From contig JACMIX010000440.1 in assembly GCA_014380935.1 (NCBI GenBank), positions 1-35,102 of the forward strand: a stretch of 35,102 nt of DNA. Reading direction: 5' to 3'. Under the pieces are notes generated by a model, which saw only the letters and a list, made by a program, of their open reading frames with translations, was not told where the DNA came from and did no database searches. Source of the stretch: Gloeobacterales cyanobacterium ES-bin-141. GTDB taxonomy: Bacteria > Cyanobacteriota > Cyanobacteriia > Gloeobacterales > Gloeobacteraceae. Made by a program: the position numbers and the translations under genes. The stretch's first letter is position 1; every line of letters starts with the position of its first letter. Shown here one piece after another: positions 8,323 to 15,470 of this stretch.

Positions 8323-8523
8323 ATGAAAACAATGGTGAGTGTTCTTGCAGAGATTCCCGAAGAATTGCACGATACCCTTCAGGTTTATCTTGATGGTCAT
8401 CCCGACTGGGACCAGAACCGTATATTTACAGCTGCCCTTTCTTTGTTTCTACTTCAAAATGGCAATGGTGATCGTCGCGCCGCCCGTACTTACCTGAACA
8501 CCCTTTTTCAGAAGAGTTCGTAA
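8323..8523 (+). CDS. DUF2811 family small protein
   Basis: A 66-residue protein whose core, VLAEIPEELHDTLQVYLD then HPDWDQNRIFTAALSLFLLQNG and DRRAARTYLNTLF, matches the cyanobacterial DUF2811 family as I remember it. It has no signal peptide or membrane segment and looks like a compact helical protein. Its function is unknown. ATG 8332 (MVSVLAEIP) is an equally good start. A TTGACA promoter lies upstream, and the gene is the first one after the possible DnaA-box region. Confidence 0.75.
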   Translation: MKTMVSVLAEIPEELHDTLQVYLDGHPDWDQNRIFTAALSLFLLQNGNGDRRAARTYLNTLFQKSS

Positions 8524-8640
8524 AGCAAAGACGGGTGCTCCGCAAGCCAGCCTTGCCCAGTACAGTTTCTACTAACTGAGATAGGATCTAGCCAAGGCAT
8601 TTGCTGAGAAAATGTCTCGGTGCTGTACGTGTAGGCAAGT

Positions 8641-10047
8641 GTGGAAGCGGACTTCGGCTTGAATCAGCCTCTGGACACACTGGTTGTCGGTGCCGGTTTA
8701 ACCGGCCTGACCCTGGGCTGGCATCTTGTAAATGCCGGTCGGACAGTGTTGTTGTGCGAAGCAACCAACCGGGTTGGTGGGGCGATCTCCACCTCCGAGG
8801 CGGACGGGTTTATTCTGGAAGGCGGTCCGAACGCTTTGCAGGAAACGCCCGAGCTCAGCCAGCTCGTCCAGAAAATCGGCATGGCGGAGCGTCTGCTCTA
8901 TGCTGACTCTCGCCTGCCCCGATACGTCTGGTGGGATTCACAGTTGCGGGCCGTTCCACGCAACGTTCCTCAGTTTCTACGCTCGGACCTGCTCAGCTGG
9001 TTTGGTAAAGCCCGGCTCCTGTTTGAGCCGTTTGTTCCCCGCCTTGAAGAGGAACGGGAGGAGACCGTCACCGAATTTGTACGCCGACGGTTGGGAGATG
9101 AGGCACTCACGCGCCTCATCGACCCCTTCGTCTCGGGCATCTACGCCGGTGATCCCGGTCAACTTGGGGCAGCCGCGGCTTTTCCCGAGCTGACCGCCTG
9201 CGAGCGAGAGACAGGTAGCCTCTTGCGTGCCAAGTTGCAGGCCGGGCGGACTGGCACCCGGGCTGTGCGCCGCGTCTGCTCATTTCGCTCGGGCCTGCGT
9301 GAGCTGCCGGAGGTCCTTGCCGTCCGTCTGGGTGAGTGCTTGCGGCGTGAACACCAGGTTGTCGGTCTGGAAAGAGCCGGAGACTACTGGCGGGTGATCA
9401 TCACGCATCGGGACCATTCATTGAGTATCCTGGCCCGGTCGGTCGTATTGACCGTACCGGCCTACGTGAGTGCTCAGCTTTTGCAACCTCTCGACAACTC
9501 TCTAGGACGCTCACTAGAGAGCATCTACTACCCACCTGTGGCCGTTCTCAACCTGGGTTACCCAGTCGCCAATTTACCGCGCGCCCTGGACGGATTCGGC
9601 CACCTGATTCCCCGTGGTCAGGGCATGCGGACCCTGGGTGGTATCTGGAGTTCGAGCCTGTTTGCCCAGCGTGCTCCGGAGGGTTGGTGTCAGATTACCT
9701 GCTTTATCGGCGGTACTACCGACCCCTCTTCACAGGACCTCAGCGAACGGGAGCTCGTGCGGCTTGCCCACCGTGACCTCCAGCAAGTGTTGGGGTTACG
9801 GGGTGCCCCGAAGGTGCTCGCAATCACGCGCTGGCCACGGGCCATTCCCCAATATGCCCTTGGTCATCTGCACAAACAAATGCGCGTTGAAGCCCGCCTT
9901 ACCGGGCTTCAGGGCATCTTTCTGGCTGGCAATTACTTTGGCGGTGTGTCTTTGGGCGATTGCGTCGTACGTGCCCAAGTGCAGGCGGGGCAGGTGCAAA
10001 CCTATCTGGGGAGCGTCTCGAGTCAGGCCAGCCTGCGTTCAGCCTGA
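8641..10047 (+). CDS. hemY: Protoporphyrinogen oxidase (HemY type)
   Basis: A 468-residue FAD amine-oxidase-fold enzyme. The dinucleotide motif LVVGAGLTGLTLGWHL (about residue 14) leads to the FAD ribose-binding Glu40, followed by FILEGGPNALQ, FVSGIYAGDPGQL and a C-terminal FLAGNYFGGVSLGDCVVRA FAD segment. These are hallmarks of oxygen-dependent protoporphyrinogen IX oxidase, the step before heme and chlorophyll branch. The start is GTG: an in-frame stop (TAG at 8632) sits just upstream, and any later start would cut the Rossmann motif. Related carotenoid desaturases share the fold, but the GGPNALQ and YAGDP segments favour HemY. Confidence 0.87.
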   Translation: MEADFGLNQPLDTLVVGAGLTGLTLGWHLVNAGRTVLLCEATNRVGGAISTSEADGFILEGGPNALQETPELSQLVQKIGMAERLLYADSRLPRYVWWDSQLRAVPRNVPQFLRSDLLSWFGKARLLFEPFVPRLEEEREETVTEFVRRRLGDEALTRLIDPFVSGIYAGDPGQLGAAAAFPELTACERETGSLLRAKLQAGRTGTRAVRRVCSFRSGLRELPEVLAVRLGECLRREHQVVGLERAGDYWRVIITHRDHSLSILARSVVLTVPAYVSAQLLQPLDNSLGRSLESIYYPPVAVLNLGYPVANLPRALDGFGHLIPRGQGMRTLGGIWSSSLFAQRAPEGWCQITCFIGGTTDPSSQDLSERELVRLAHRDLQQVLGLRGAPKVLAITRWPRAIPQYALGHLHKQMRVEARLTGLQGIFLAGNYFGGVSLGDCVVRAQVQAGQVQTYLGSVSSQASLRSA

Positions 10048-10084
10048 TTGGCCCTAACATAGGGACAGCCTGTTCGATGAAGAA

Positions 10085-10645
10085 ATGTTAAAGCCAACGC
10101 AAGCACCCCTCCCTGCCGATCCCATCACAGCAGAGCTAGTCTTTCATGAACTCAATCCCACGCAACGGGCCTTTCTGGTCACGGATGGGACTGTAACCGA
10201 GCTTCTGGAGGCCGTTTTCCTTGAGGCGATTGAGGTAGTGAAACTCAGTCAGCGGACTGCACCATTAGCCAATCCAGTCGCCTCTCTAGCAGCTGGGACC
10301 GGTGAGACGGGGTACGCACGTGAAGTCCTGCTAGTCGGTAAACAAAGTAGACACCACTACGTACACGCCAGTTCGATCATCCTGCTTGATCGGTTGCCAG
10401 GAACATTGCGCATCGAACTGCTCGAGACCGGTAAAGGTATCGGGCACATCCTGCGCGATCATCACATCGAGACATTCCGGCAGATAACCGGCTACTGGTC
10501 CGAGGCAGCTGCGGGTCTTGCAGACTACTTCGGGCTGATGTCCGGAGAACTGCTGCTGGGGCGACAATATGTCGTCCATCATCAAGGCCGGCCGATCATG
10601 CAAATTCAGGAAAGGTTTGCCCAGTCCACCTTTGGTGTGTCTTAG
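10085..10645 (+). CDS. Chorismate pyruvate-lyase, DUF98 family
   Basis: A 186-residue soluble protein of the UbiC-like/DUF98 group. Visible landmarks are ELNPTQRAFLVTDGTVTELLEA, then YAREVLLVG, a central PGTLRIELLETGKGIGHIL and a late LFGR-like segment (LLLGRQYVVHHQGRPIMQI) with Glu close to the end. Cyanobacterial members cleave chorismate to 4-hydroxybenzoate, the head group of plastoquinone. The gene follows hemY by 37 bases on the same strand, so the two may be cotranscribed, linking tetrapyrrole and quinone synthesis. Its stop codon overlaps the end of convergent lexA by four bases. Family recognition is good; activity is inferred. Confidence 0.75.
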   Translation: MLKPTQAPLPADPITAELVFHELNPTQRAFLVTDGTVTELLEAVFLEAIEVVKLSQRTAPLANPVASLAAGTGETGYAREVLLVGKQSRHHYVHASSIILLDRLPGTLRIELLETGKGIGHILRDHHIETFRQITGYWSEAAAGLADYFGLMSGELLLGRQYVVHHQGRPIMQIQERFAQSTFGVS

Positions 10646-11217
10646 TATCGACGCACCAGACCGGTCACAATCCCCAGTACCTCAAGACCGCTAACCGGAT
10701 GAATCGGTGAGTAGCGGCTGTTGGCGGGCTCGAGCCAGGTTTGCTGCTGGCGGCGGCGCAGAGTCTTGAGCGTCATCTCGCCGTCGATGCGCGCAACGAC
10801 CACATCCCCGTCCTGGGCACGATTGTTGCGGTTGACCACGACGATATCGCCTTCGTAGATCCCGGCCTCGATCATCGAGTCGCCTTTGACCTTGAGGAGG
10901 AACGTTCCTGTACGGTCTTTGACCAGGTACTCGTCGAGGGAGAGACGATTGCTGAGCACGTCCTCCTCGACCGTGACCGGCACACCGGCAGGAATCCGGT
11001 TTTCTAGAAGCGGGATTCCTAACAGGTCGGGGTCTATGTAGTAACGGTTGCCCTGAGCTTTGAGGTAGCCAAGTTCCTCGAGAACCTGTAGCCAGCGGTA
11101 TACTGTCGTGCGGTGCTGATCAAGGTCCGAGGCCAGGGTCCGTATCGGTGGAAGAGGCGTGGAGCCGTAGGTTTCGATCAGCTGCTGAAGGAACTCTTTT
11201 TGCCGAGCCGTAATCAT
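10642..11217 (-). CDS. lexA: LexA repressor
   Basis: A 191-residue LexA with an N-terminal winged-helix DNA-binding domain (TLASDLDQHRTTVYRWLQVLEELGYL, about 27-52) and a C-terminal S24 peptidase domain. All self-cleavage parts are present: scissile Ala77-Gly78 in RIPAGVPV, catalytic Ser114 in GDSMIEAGI and Lys151 in MTLKTL. The Ser-Lys spacing of 37 equals that of the E. coli enzyme. The HTH is a divergent type, typical of cyanobacterial LexA, so operator specificity should differ from E. coli. It should be a RecA-dependent SOS repressor. A GGAC-N4-GTTC operator candidate lies over its own promoter, which suggests autoregulation. Confidence 0.88.
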   Translation of the reverse strand: MITARQKEFLQQLIETYGSTPLPPIRTLASDLDQHRTTVYRWLQVLEELGYLKAQGNRYYIDPDLLGIPLLENRIPAGVPVTVEEDVLSNRLSLDEYLVKDRTGTFLLKVKGDSMIEAGIYEGDIVVVNRNNRAQDGDVVVARIDGEMTLKTLRRRQQQTWLEPANSRYSPIHPVSGLEVLGIVTGLVRRY

Positions 11218-11228
11218 ATTGATGCGAT

Positions 11229-11240
11229 GAACACCTGTCC
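11229..11240 (-). promoter_or_regulatory. Candidate LexA operator in front of lexA
   Basis: On the minus strand this reads GGAC-AGGT-GTTC, a near-palindrome one base away from GAAC-N4-GTTC. It starts two bases after the -10 box and ends 11 bases before the lexA ATG, so bound LexA would cover the transcription start. Confidence 0.5.
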
Positions 11241-11242
11241 AC

Positions 11243-11270
11243 AGTATAACGATTTACCCGCGTTTGTGAA
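11243..11270 (-). promoter_or_regulatory. lexA promoter
   Basis: On the minus strand TTCACA (11270-11265), one base from TTGACA, is followed by a 16-base spacer and TATACT (11248-11243). The -10 lies 25 bases before the lexA start codon. Confidence 0.5.
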
Positions 11271-11317
11271 GTCCCCAAGCCCGTACAATAGCTTTGACGG
11301 ATTCAACAAGGGCAACG

Positions 11318-11767
11318 GTGGAACGGACGTTAATTGCAATTAAGCCGGATGGAGTACAGCGTGGGCTCGTAGGAGAGATCTTGCAGCGTTTTGAGCGCCG
11401 GGGCTACAAATTTACCGCTCTGAAGTTAATGCGAGTCAGCGAAGAATTGGCTCAAAAACATTACGCAGAACATCAGGAGCGGCCGTTTTTCAAGGGGCTA
11501 GTCCAGTTCATCACCTCGGCCCCGGTGGTGGCAATCGTTCTTGAAGGCAAAGGCGTAGTTGCAACGGCTCGCACCATGATGGGGACAACTAATCCTCTCA
11601 ACTCTGCCCTCGGCACCGTTCGGGGCGACTACGGCATCGATATCGGACGCAATATTATCCATGGCTCCGACAGCCCCGAATCTGCCGAACGCGAAATCGC
11701 TCTGTGGTTCAGTCCGGAGGAACTCGTTGACTGGCAGGCGACTATGGGTGCCTGGGTATACGAGTAG
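11318..11767 (+). CDS. ndk: Nucleoside diphosphate kinase
   Basis: A complete 149-residue NDP kinase. The start is typical, [20 protein letters not shown], and the catalytic His115 sits in [10 protein letters not shown]. The [13 protein letters not shown] tail is also canonical. It transfers the gamma phosphate of ATP to nucleoside diphosphates through phospho-His. The ORF track begins at TTG 11294; I chose GTG 11318 because AAGG lies six bases upstream and it gives exactly the usual family length. It is divergent from lexA and convergent with tatA. Confidence 0.95.
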   Translation: MERTLIAIKPDGVQRGLVGEILQRFERRGYKFTALKLMRVSEELAQKHYAEHQERPFFKGLVQFITSAPVVAIVLEGKGVVATARTMMGTTNPLNSALGTVRGDYGIDIGRNIIHGSDSPESAEREIALWFSPEELVDWQATMGAWVYE

Positions 11768-11785
11768 GAGCGCTTTTGTCTTTAA

Positions 11786-12013
11786 CTAGTTTTCCTGGCC
11801 AGTTCTAGAAGCGACGTTCTGGGGCTGGCTTTTTTCGTCTGGCGACTCTGGCGTCTTTTCTGAAGACGCGGCATCTTCGGAGATGCCCGATTTGAAGCCA
11901 CGGATCGCCTTGCCGAGTGAACTGCCCATCTCTGGCAGTTTCTTGGGTCCAAAGATAATCAGTGCCACTAAACCGACGATTACGACTTCCGGAATACCTA
12001 AACCAAAAGGCAT
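11786..12013 (-). CDS. tatA: Sec-independent translocase subunit TatA
   Basis: A 75-residue TatA/TatE-type protein: a short N-terminus (MPFGLGIPE), one membrane helix (about residues 8-23), the FGPKKLPEMG hinge, an amphipathic helix (SSLGKAIRGFKSG) and an acidic, polar tail. TatA oligomers form the pore that moves folded proteins across the plasma or thylakoid membrane. No tatC is in the window, which is common in cyanobacteria. The absence of a long extra tail favours TatA over TatB. Confidence 0.9.
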   Translation of the reverse strand: MPFGLGIPEVVIVGLVALIIFGPKKLPEMGSSLGKAIRGFKSGISEDAASSEKTPESPDEKSQPQNVASRTGQEN

Positions 12014-12094
12014 ACGATACTCACTGCTTGAGGAATTGGTTTACTCAACCATCTTGACACACTCCCTCAGAGTGCCATACGCCATTTTATACAC

Positions 12095-12123
12095 TTGAAT
12101 ATGGACGTTCGTTCATATATAAT
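12095..12123 (+). promoter_or_regulatory. Promoter of the Rad52-like gene
   Basis: TTGAAT (12095-12100), a 17-base spacer and a perfect TATAAT (12118-12123) form a strong sigma70-type promoter 35 bases before the start codon. The LexA-like element lies inside the spacer. Confidence 0.6.
12103..12114 (+). promoter_or_regulatory. Candidate LexA operator in the Rad52-like promoter
   Basis: GGAC-GTTC-GTTC occupies the -35/-10 spacer. It is the centre of a wider imperfect palindrome, ATGGACG-TT-CGTTCAT. Both half-sites are identical to those of the element before lexA. Confidence 0.5.
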
Positions 12124-12157
12124 ATGAGCAAAGGACCACAAGTGCATCGGAGTCGCC

Positions 12158-12895
12158 ATGGAAACGCCCTTACGAAATTTGGCTCAAGCTGAGCCATTAC
12201 TCGACAAAGTCCAAATCAAGCCTCAGGTTGTCAGCCCCGACCAGGCTCGTGCTCTGGCAGTCGCCTATCTCGAGGCCCGCGATGTGGCACAGCGCCTCGA
12301 CGACGTGTGCGGACCCGAGAGCTGGTCGGACAGCTACCATTCCTTGCAGTCGGGTCCGGAGTGGGTAGTGGAGTGCCGCCTCAATATTAACGGCGTAACC
12401 AAGTGCGATGTCGGAGTAGGAGACGATGCCAAGGCAGCTTACTCAGATGCTCTCAAGCGTGCCGCCGTCAAGTTTGGCCTGGGCCGCTTTTTGTACCATT
12501 TGCCCAAGATTTGGGGAGACTACGACGCTGACAAGCAACGCTTTGTCGAGCCACTTGCTGTACGCGCCCAGATGCTCAATCCCATTCGGCTCTCGCCTGT
12601 GCCCGAGCCCGGTCAGGATACGGAGGCAGCGGCAAGCGCCTTGAGCGACAAGCAGATGACCTGGCTGTTGCAAGACCTTCTACGTCGCCCTGGCATCGAG
12701 GCAGTCCTTCAAGAAAATTGCGAGAAGATCGACACACTCTCCAGGGCTAAGCGTGCCCTGGGCTACTTGCTGGCCACCCCGCATGGAGACATGGGTGCCC
12801 GCTTTGCGCGCGTTGCGACCCTTGAGGAGTGGAAGAGGCTGATTGACGTGGCCAAGCGCTTGCCCGTCGCCCTACCAACCGCCAGTGGTCAGTAG
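12158..12895 (+). CDS. Rad52/Rad22-family single-strand annealing protein
   Basis: A 245-residue protein whose first half matches the Rad52/Rad22 fold: ARALAVAYLEARDVAQRLDDVCG, then WVVECRLNINGVTKCDVGVG, then DDAKAAYSDALKRAAVKFGLGRFLYHLP. This pattern of beta-strands ending in a helix with KRAAVKFGLGR is conserved in Rad52-type annealing proteins that coat and pair single-stranded DNA. The C-terminal half is helical and less conserved. An SD (GGAG) lies five bases before the ATG, which fixes the start. The gene has its own strong promoter with a LexA-like element in the spacer and no phage neighbours. A role in double-strand break or replication-fork repair is inference. Confidence 0.78.
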   Translation: METPLRNLAQAEPLLDKVQIKPQVVSPDQARALAVAYLEARDVAQRLDDVCGPESWSDSYHSLQSGPEWVVECRLNINGVTKCDVGVGDDAKAAYSDALKRAAVKFGLGRFLYHLPKIWGDYDADKQRFVEPLAVRAQMLNPIRLSPVPEPGQDTEAAASALSDKQMTWLLQDLLRRPGIEAVLQENCEKIDTLSRAKRALGYLLATPHGDMGARFARVATLEEWKRLIDVAKRLPVALPTASGQ

Positions 12896-12954
12896 TAGTT
12901 CCAATCGGCCTGCACAAGGCGCGGGCCGCCATTCACTATCACAAGGTAACAGTC

Positions 12955-13341
12955 ATGAACTTAAAAGCACTAACGCCCAATCTCATGGTTGAAAGCGTCA
13001 GCCAGACAGTCGAGTTCTATAAAGATGTCCTGGGTTTCGAACTGGTGATGACCCTTCCCGAGGAGGGCGTACCAGATTGGGCACTGGTCCGTAGCGCGGG
13101 CGTGGAGATGATGTTTCAGTCACAGGCAAGCATGAGCAGCGAATTTCCCAGCTTCCAAAACCGACCGGTGGGCGGTTCTTTGACGCTCTATATCCAGATG
13201 GAAGACGTTCAGGAGTTCCACGCACGGCTTCAGGAAAAAGGCATCGCCGTCGAGGACCTAAATACTACTTTCTATGGCATGCGGGAATTTCGCGTTCCGG
13301 ACTGTAATGGATACATGCTGGTGTTCGCTCAACAAGTTTGA
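12955..13341 (+). CDS. VOC superfamily (glyoxalase-like) protein
   Basis: A 128-residue protein with paired beta-alpha-beta-beta-beta modules. The first module reads LTPNLMVESVSQTVEFYKDVLGFELVMTLP; the second reads GGSLTLYIQMEDVQEFHARLQEKGIAV and ends REFRVPDCNGYMLVFAQ. This is the vicinal oxygen chelate fold of glyoxalases, dioxygenases and resistance proteins. Potential metal ligands are present, but the typical His near the N-terminus of glyoxalase I is absent, so enzyme activity is open. An AAGG SD sits eight bases before the start. It follows the Rad52-like gene by 59 bases. Confidence 0.72.
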   Translation: MNLKALTPNLMVESVSQTVEFYKDVLGFELVMTLPEEGVPDWALVRSAGVEMMFQSQASMSSEFPSFQNRPVGGSLTLYIQMEDVQEFHARLQEKGIAVEDLNTTFYGMREFRVPDCNGYMLVFAQQV

Positions 13342-13384
13342 AGTACTCACGGGGCGACGAGGATGAGTGAAGCAGGTAAACCAC

Positions 13385-14170
13385 TCAGCCAGTGCTGTCG
13401 AGAATTAGACGCGTTGCCTCCCCCGGAACATCCCAATGCGTCAGATGGCCACAATTCTCGAACCAATGCAATCGTGCATCGGGAAATAGTTCTAGTGCCC
13501 GCTTTGCCTGATTGGGAAAGCACACCCGGTCATCGCGCCCCCAACCAATGACCAGTGGACTTTTGATCGAGTTCAACGGTGCACCCTTTTGTGTCTCTCC
13601 ATAGGCGAGCTGGTACAGCAATTCGTCAAAAGACCGAGAGGTAGCAAAGCTGCGCATTTCTTCGAGCGTAAGCGTCGGGGACAGTTCCCAGGGATGTACC
13701 GAGAACTGAGCAAAGAGCGCAGTGCGACTCGCAACGTTCTCGGTCAACGTCGGCATCACAGGTTGCAGCAGGCGGACAAGGTTGACCGAACTATAAACCG
13801 AGCCATAGAAGAAGTGACGCTCCCAGTCGTTCCAGAAACCACCAGGGTTCAATGAGACAACCGCCCCGAGCACACTGCCACGTCGCGCGAGTTCGAGTAC
13901 AAGGCGCGCTCCCATTGAACTGCCCACCGCATCAACACCGGTGAGATCATTTGCACGCAGAAAATCGGTAAGGGCATCGGCGAGCGTTCGAATCGATACC
14001 TCACCAGGCAACGGTAGAGTTTCACCAAAGCCGGGCAAATCAATTGCGATGATCGCGCGTGCGCGAGCCAGGTCGTCGAGGACCGGACTCCACGAACGCC
14101 AGCTGCCGCCCAGACCATGAACGAGCAGTAGCGGCTTACCCGTTCCTCGCCGGATGTGGTGCATGTTCAT
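13385..14170 (-). CDS. Alpha/beta hydrolase
   Basis: A 261-residue alpha/beta hydrolase fold protein. The oxyanion HGLGGSWRSW motif is at about residue 18. The nucleophile elbow GSSMG (Ser85), an acid in GWGRDDRV and the catalytic His in ENCGHLTHWD complete the triad. There is no signal peptide. Related proteins include esterases and C-C bond hydrolases, so the substrate is unknown. It lies 45 bases after pirin on the same strand and may belong to the marR-pirin transcription unit. Confidence 0.8.
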   Translation of the reverse strand: MNMHHIRRGTGKPLLLVHGLGGSWRSWSPVLDDLARARAIIAIDLPGFGETLPLPGEVSIRTLADALTDFLRANDLTGVDAVGSSMGARLVLELARRGSVLGAVVSLNPGGFWNDWERHFFYGSVYSSVNLVRLLQPVMPTLTENVASRTALFAQFSVHPWELSPTLTLEEMRSFATSRSFDELLYQLAYGETQKGAPLNSIKSPLVIGWGRDDRVCFPNQAKRALELFPDARLHWFENCGHLTHWDVPGEATRLILDSTG

Positions 14171-14215
14171 CGTGGGCTATCCCTGTTGCTTACTTGCTTC
14201 AAAGCATATCCTCGC

Positions 14216-14911
14216 TCACATCACAAACAACAGCAGCTCCGAGTCAGTGCGGGCTTCGAGGGCGATGAACTCCTCGTTGCTGATTGCCGCGCCATCGCCG
14301 GCCTTGAGGGGCAGGCTGTTGAGTGTCAGTTCACCACGCGCTACTTGAAGCCAGGCGTGTTGGCCGGGTTTCAACGGGTGGCTGAGCTTCTCCGCCGGGG
14401 CCAGTACGGACGCGTAAACCTCGATATCTTGGTGAACGGCAAGAGCACCGTTCCGCCCATCTGCCCCGGCAATGAGACGTAGCCTGCCGCGCTTTTCAGC
14501 GGTGTCAAAATGACGCTGCTCATAGCTCGGCGTAATTCCCCTGCTCTGAGGCAAAATCCAGATCTGTAAAAAATGAACTGGATTCGAGGACGAGTGGTTG
14601 TACTCGCTGTGAGATACACCCGTACCGGCACTCATGCGCTGCACCTCACCCGGGTGCATAACGGAGCCATTGCCCAGGCTGTCTTTGTGCTCAAGGGCCC
14701 CTTCGAGTACGTACGTAATGATTTCCATATCGCGGTGTGCGTGAGTGCCAAAACCATGCCCGCCTAGTACTCGATCCTCGTTGATGACACGCAGGGGGCC
14801 AAAGCCCATGAAGCCTGGATCGTAATAGTCGGCAAAAGAGAAGGTGTGGTAGCTGTCGAGCCAGCCGTGATTGGCATGCCCACGTGCATCGCCTGGGCGA
14901 ATCGTGATCAT
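14216..14911 (-). CDS. Pirin family bicupin protein
   Basis: A 231-residue pirin of the YhhW/quercetinase-like group. The N-terminal cupin carries the four metal ligands: His57 and His59 in GTHAHRDME, His101 and Glu103 in GVSHSEYNH. The second cupin is more degenerate. Bacterial members bind iron or another metal; some oxidise quercetin, and others act as redox-linked regulators. A strong SD (AGGGAGGA) precedes the ATG. The 73-base gap to marR holds two palindromic candidate operators, so redox- or phenolic-responsive control by the neighbouring MarR protein is likely. Confidence 0.88.
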   Translation of the reverse strand: MITIRPGDARGHANHGWLDSYHTFSFADYYDPGFMGFGPLRVINEDRVLGGHGFGTHAHRDMEIITYVLEGALEHKDSLGNGSVMHPGEVQRMSAGTGVSHSEYNHSSSNPVHFLQIWILPQSRGITPSYEQRHFDTAEKRGRLRLIAGADGRNGALAVHQDIEVYASVLAPAEKLSHPLKPGQHAWLQVARGELTLNSLPLKAGDGAAISNEEFIALEARTDSELLLFVM

Positions 14912-14946
14912 CTCTGTTCCTCCCTACCTGGCTTAGACTTCAATTC

Positions 14947-14973
14947 TTTAATATTAAACTATTTAATCTTAAA
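14947..14973. promoter_or_regulatory. Two tandem MarR-type operators upstream of pirin
   Basis: TTTAATATTAAA (14947-14958) is a perfect 12-bp palindrome. TTTAATCTTAAA (14962-14973) repeats it with one changed base, 15 bases centre to centre, so both lie on nearly the same helical face pair. They lie in the AT-rich gap between marR and pirin, where the pirin promoter must be. Confidence 0.55.
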
Positions 14974-14984
14974 CCAAAAGACCT

Positions 14985-15437
14985 CTAGGCTGGCTCCTGT
15001 CTACCGAGTTGTCGGCATAGACGTCCCAGCTCTTCTTGCTGAGTTGCAGTTAGAACAGCCATTGTCTCGATAACAGCTTCTACGTGGTGAGGAAAGAGCT
15101 GACTGATCATTTCCTGTCCTGTCTCGGTAAGGTGGATACAGATGAAGCGGCGGTCCTCGGTTGTCCGCTCGCGTCGGACTAGGTCTCGCTTTTCGAGGTT
15201 ATCGACGACCATTGTGATGTTGCCACCGCTGGTCAGCAATTTCTGCGCCAGATCGCGTTGACAGAGCGGGCCAAGGTGCAATAGTGCTTCGAGTACCCCG
15301 AATTGGCTGGCACTCAGGCCGGCAGCAGTCAGGTGACGGTGGATGCGCGCCGTTACCGAACTGGTAGCGCGGACCAGTTTGATATAGGTATCCAGAGCCA
15401 GAACCTCCTCTGGAGTACCTTGATATCTGGTTCCCAT
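14985..15437 (-). CDS. MarR family transcriptional regulator
   Basis: A 150-residue winged-helix regulator. The helix-turn-helix spans SQFGVLEALLHLGPLCQRDLAQKLLTSGGNITMVVDNLEKRDLVRR, and the wing is TTEDRRFICIHLTETGQEMI. These are standard MarR features, with terminal helices for dimerisation. Such proteins usually repress themselves and a neighbour and release DNA on binding a phenolic or on oxidation. There are no cysteines in the visible DNA-binding core, so thiol sensing is not indicated. Candidate operators occur in front of pirin and just upstream of its own start. Confidence 0.88.
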   Translation of the reverse strand: MGTRYQGTPEEVLALDTYIKLVRATSSVTARIHRHLTAAGLSASQFGVLEALLHLGPLCQRDLAQKLLTSGGNITMVVDNLEKRDLVRRERTTEDRRFICIHLTETGQEMISQLFPHHVEAVIETMAVLTATQQEELGRLCRQLGRQEPA

Positions 15438-15458
15438 GCATCGTTCCGACTGAAATCA

Positions 15459-15470
15459 TTCAATCTTAAC
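15459..15470. promoter_or_regulatory. Third MarR-type operator-like site, upstream of marR
   Basis: TTCAATCTTAAC matches TTTAATCTTAAA at 10 of 12 positions. It sits 21 bases before the marR ATG and touches the rlmB stop codon, which fits autoregulation. Confidence 0.4.
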
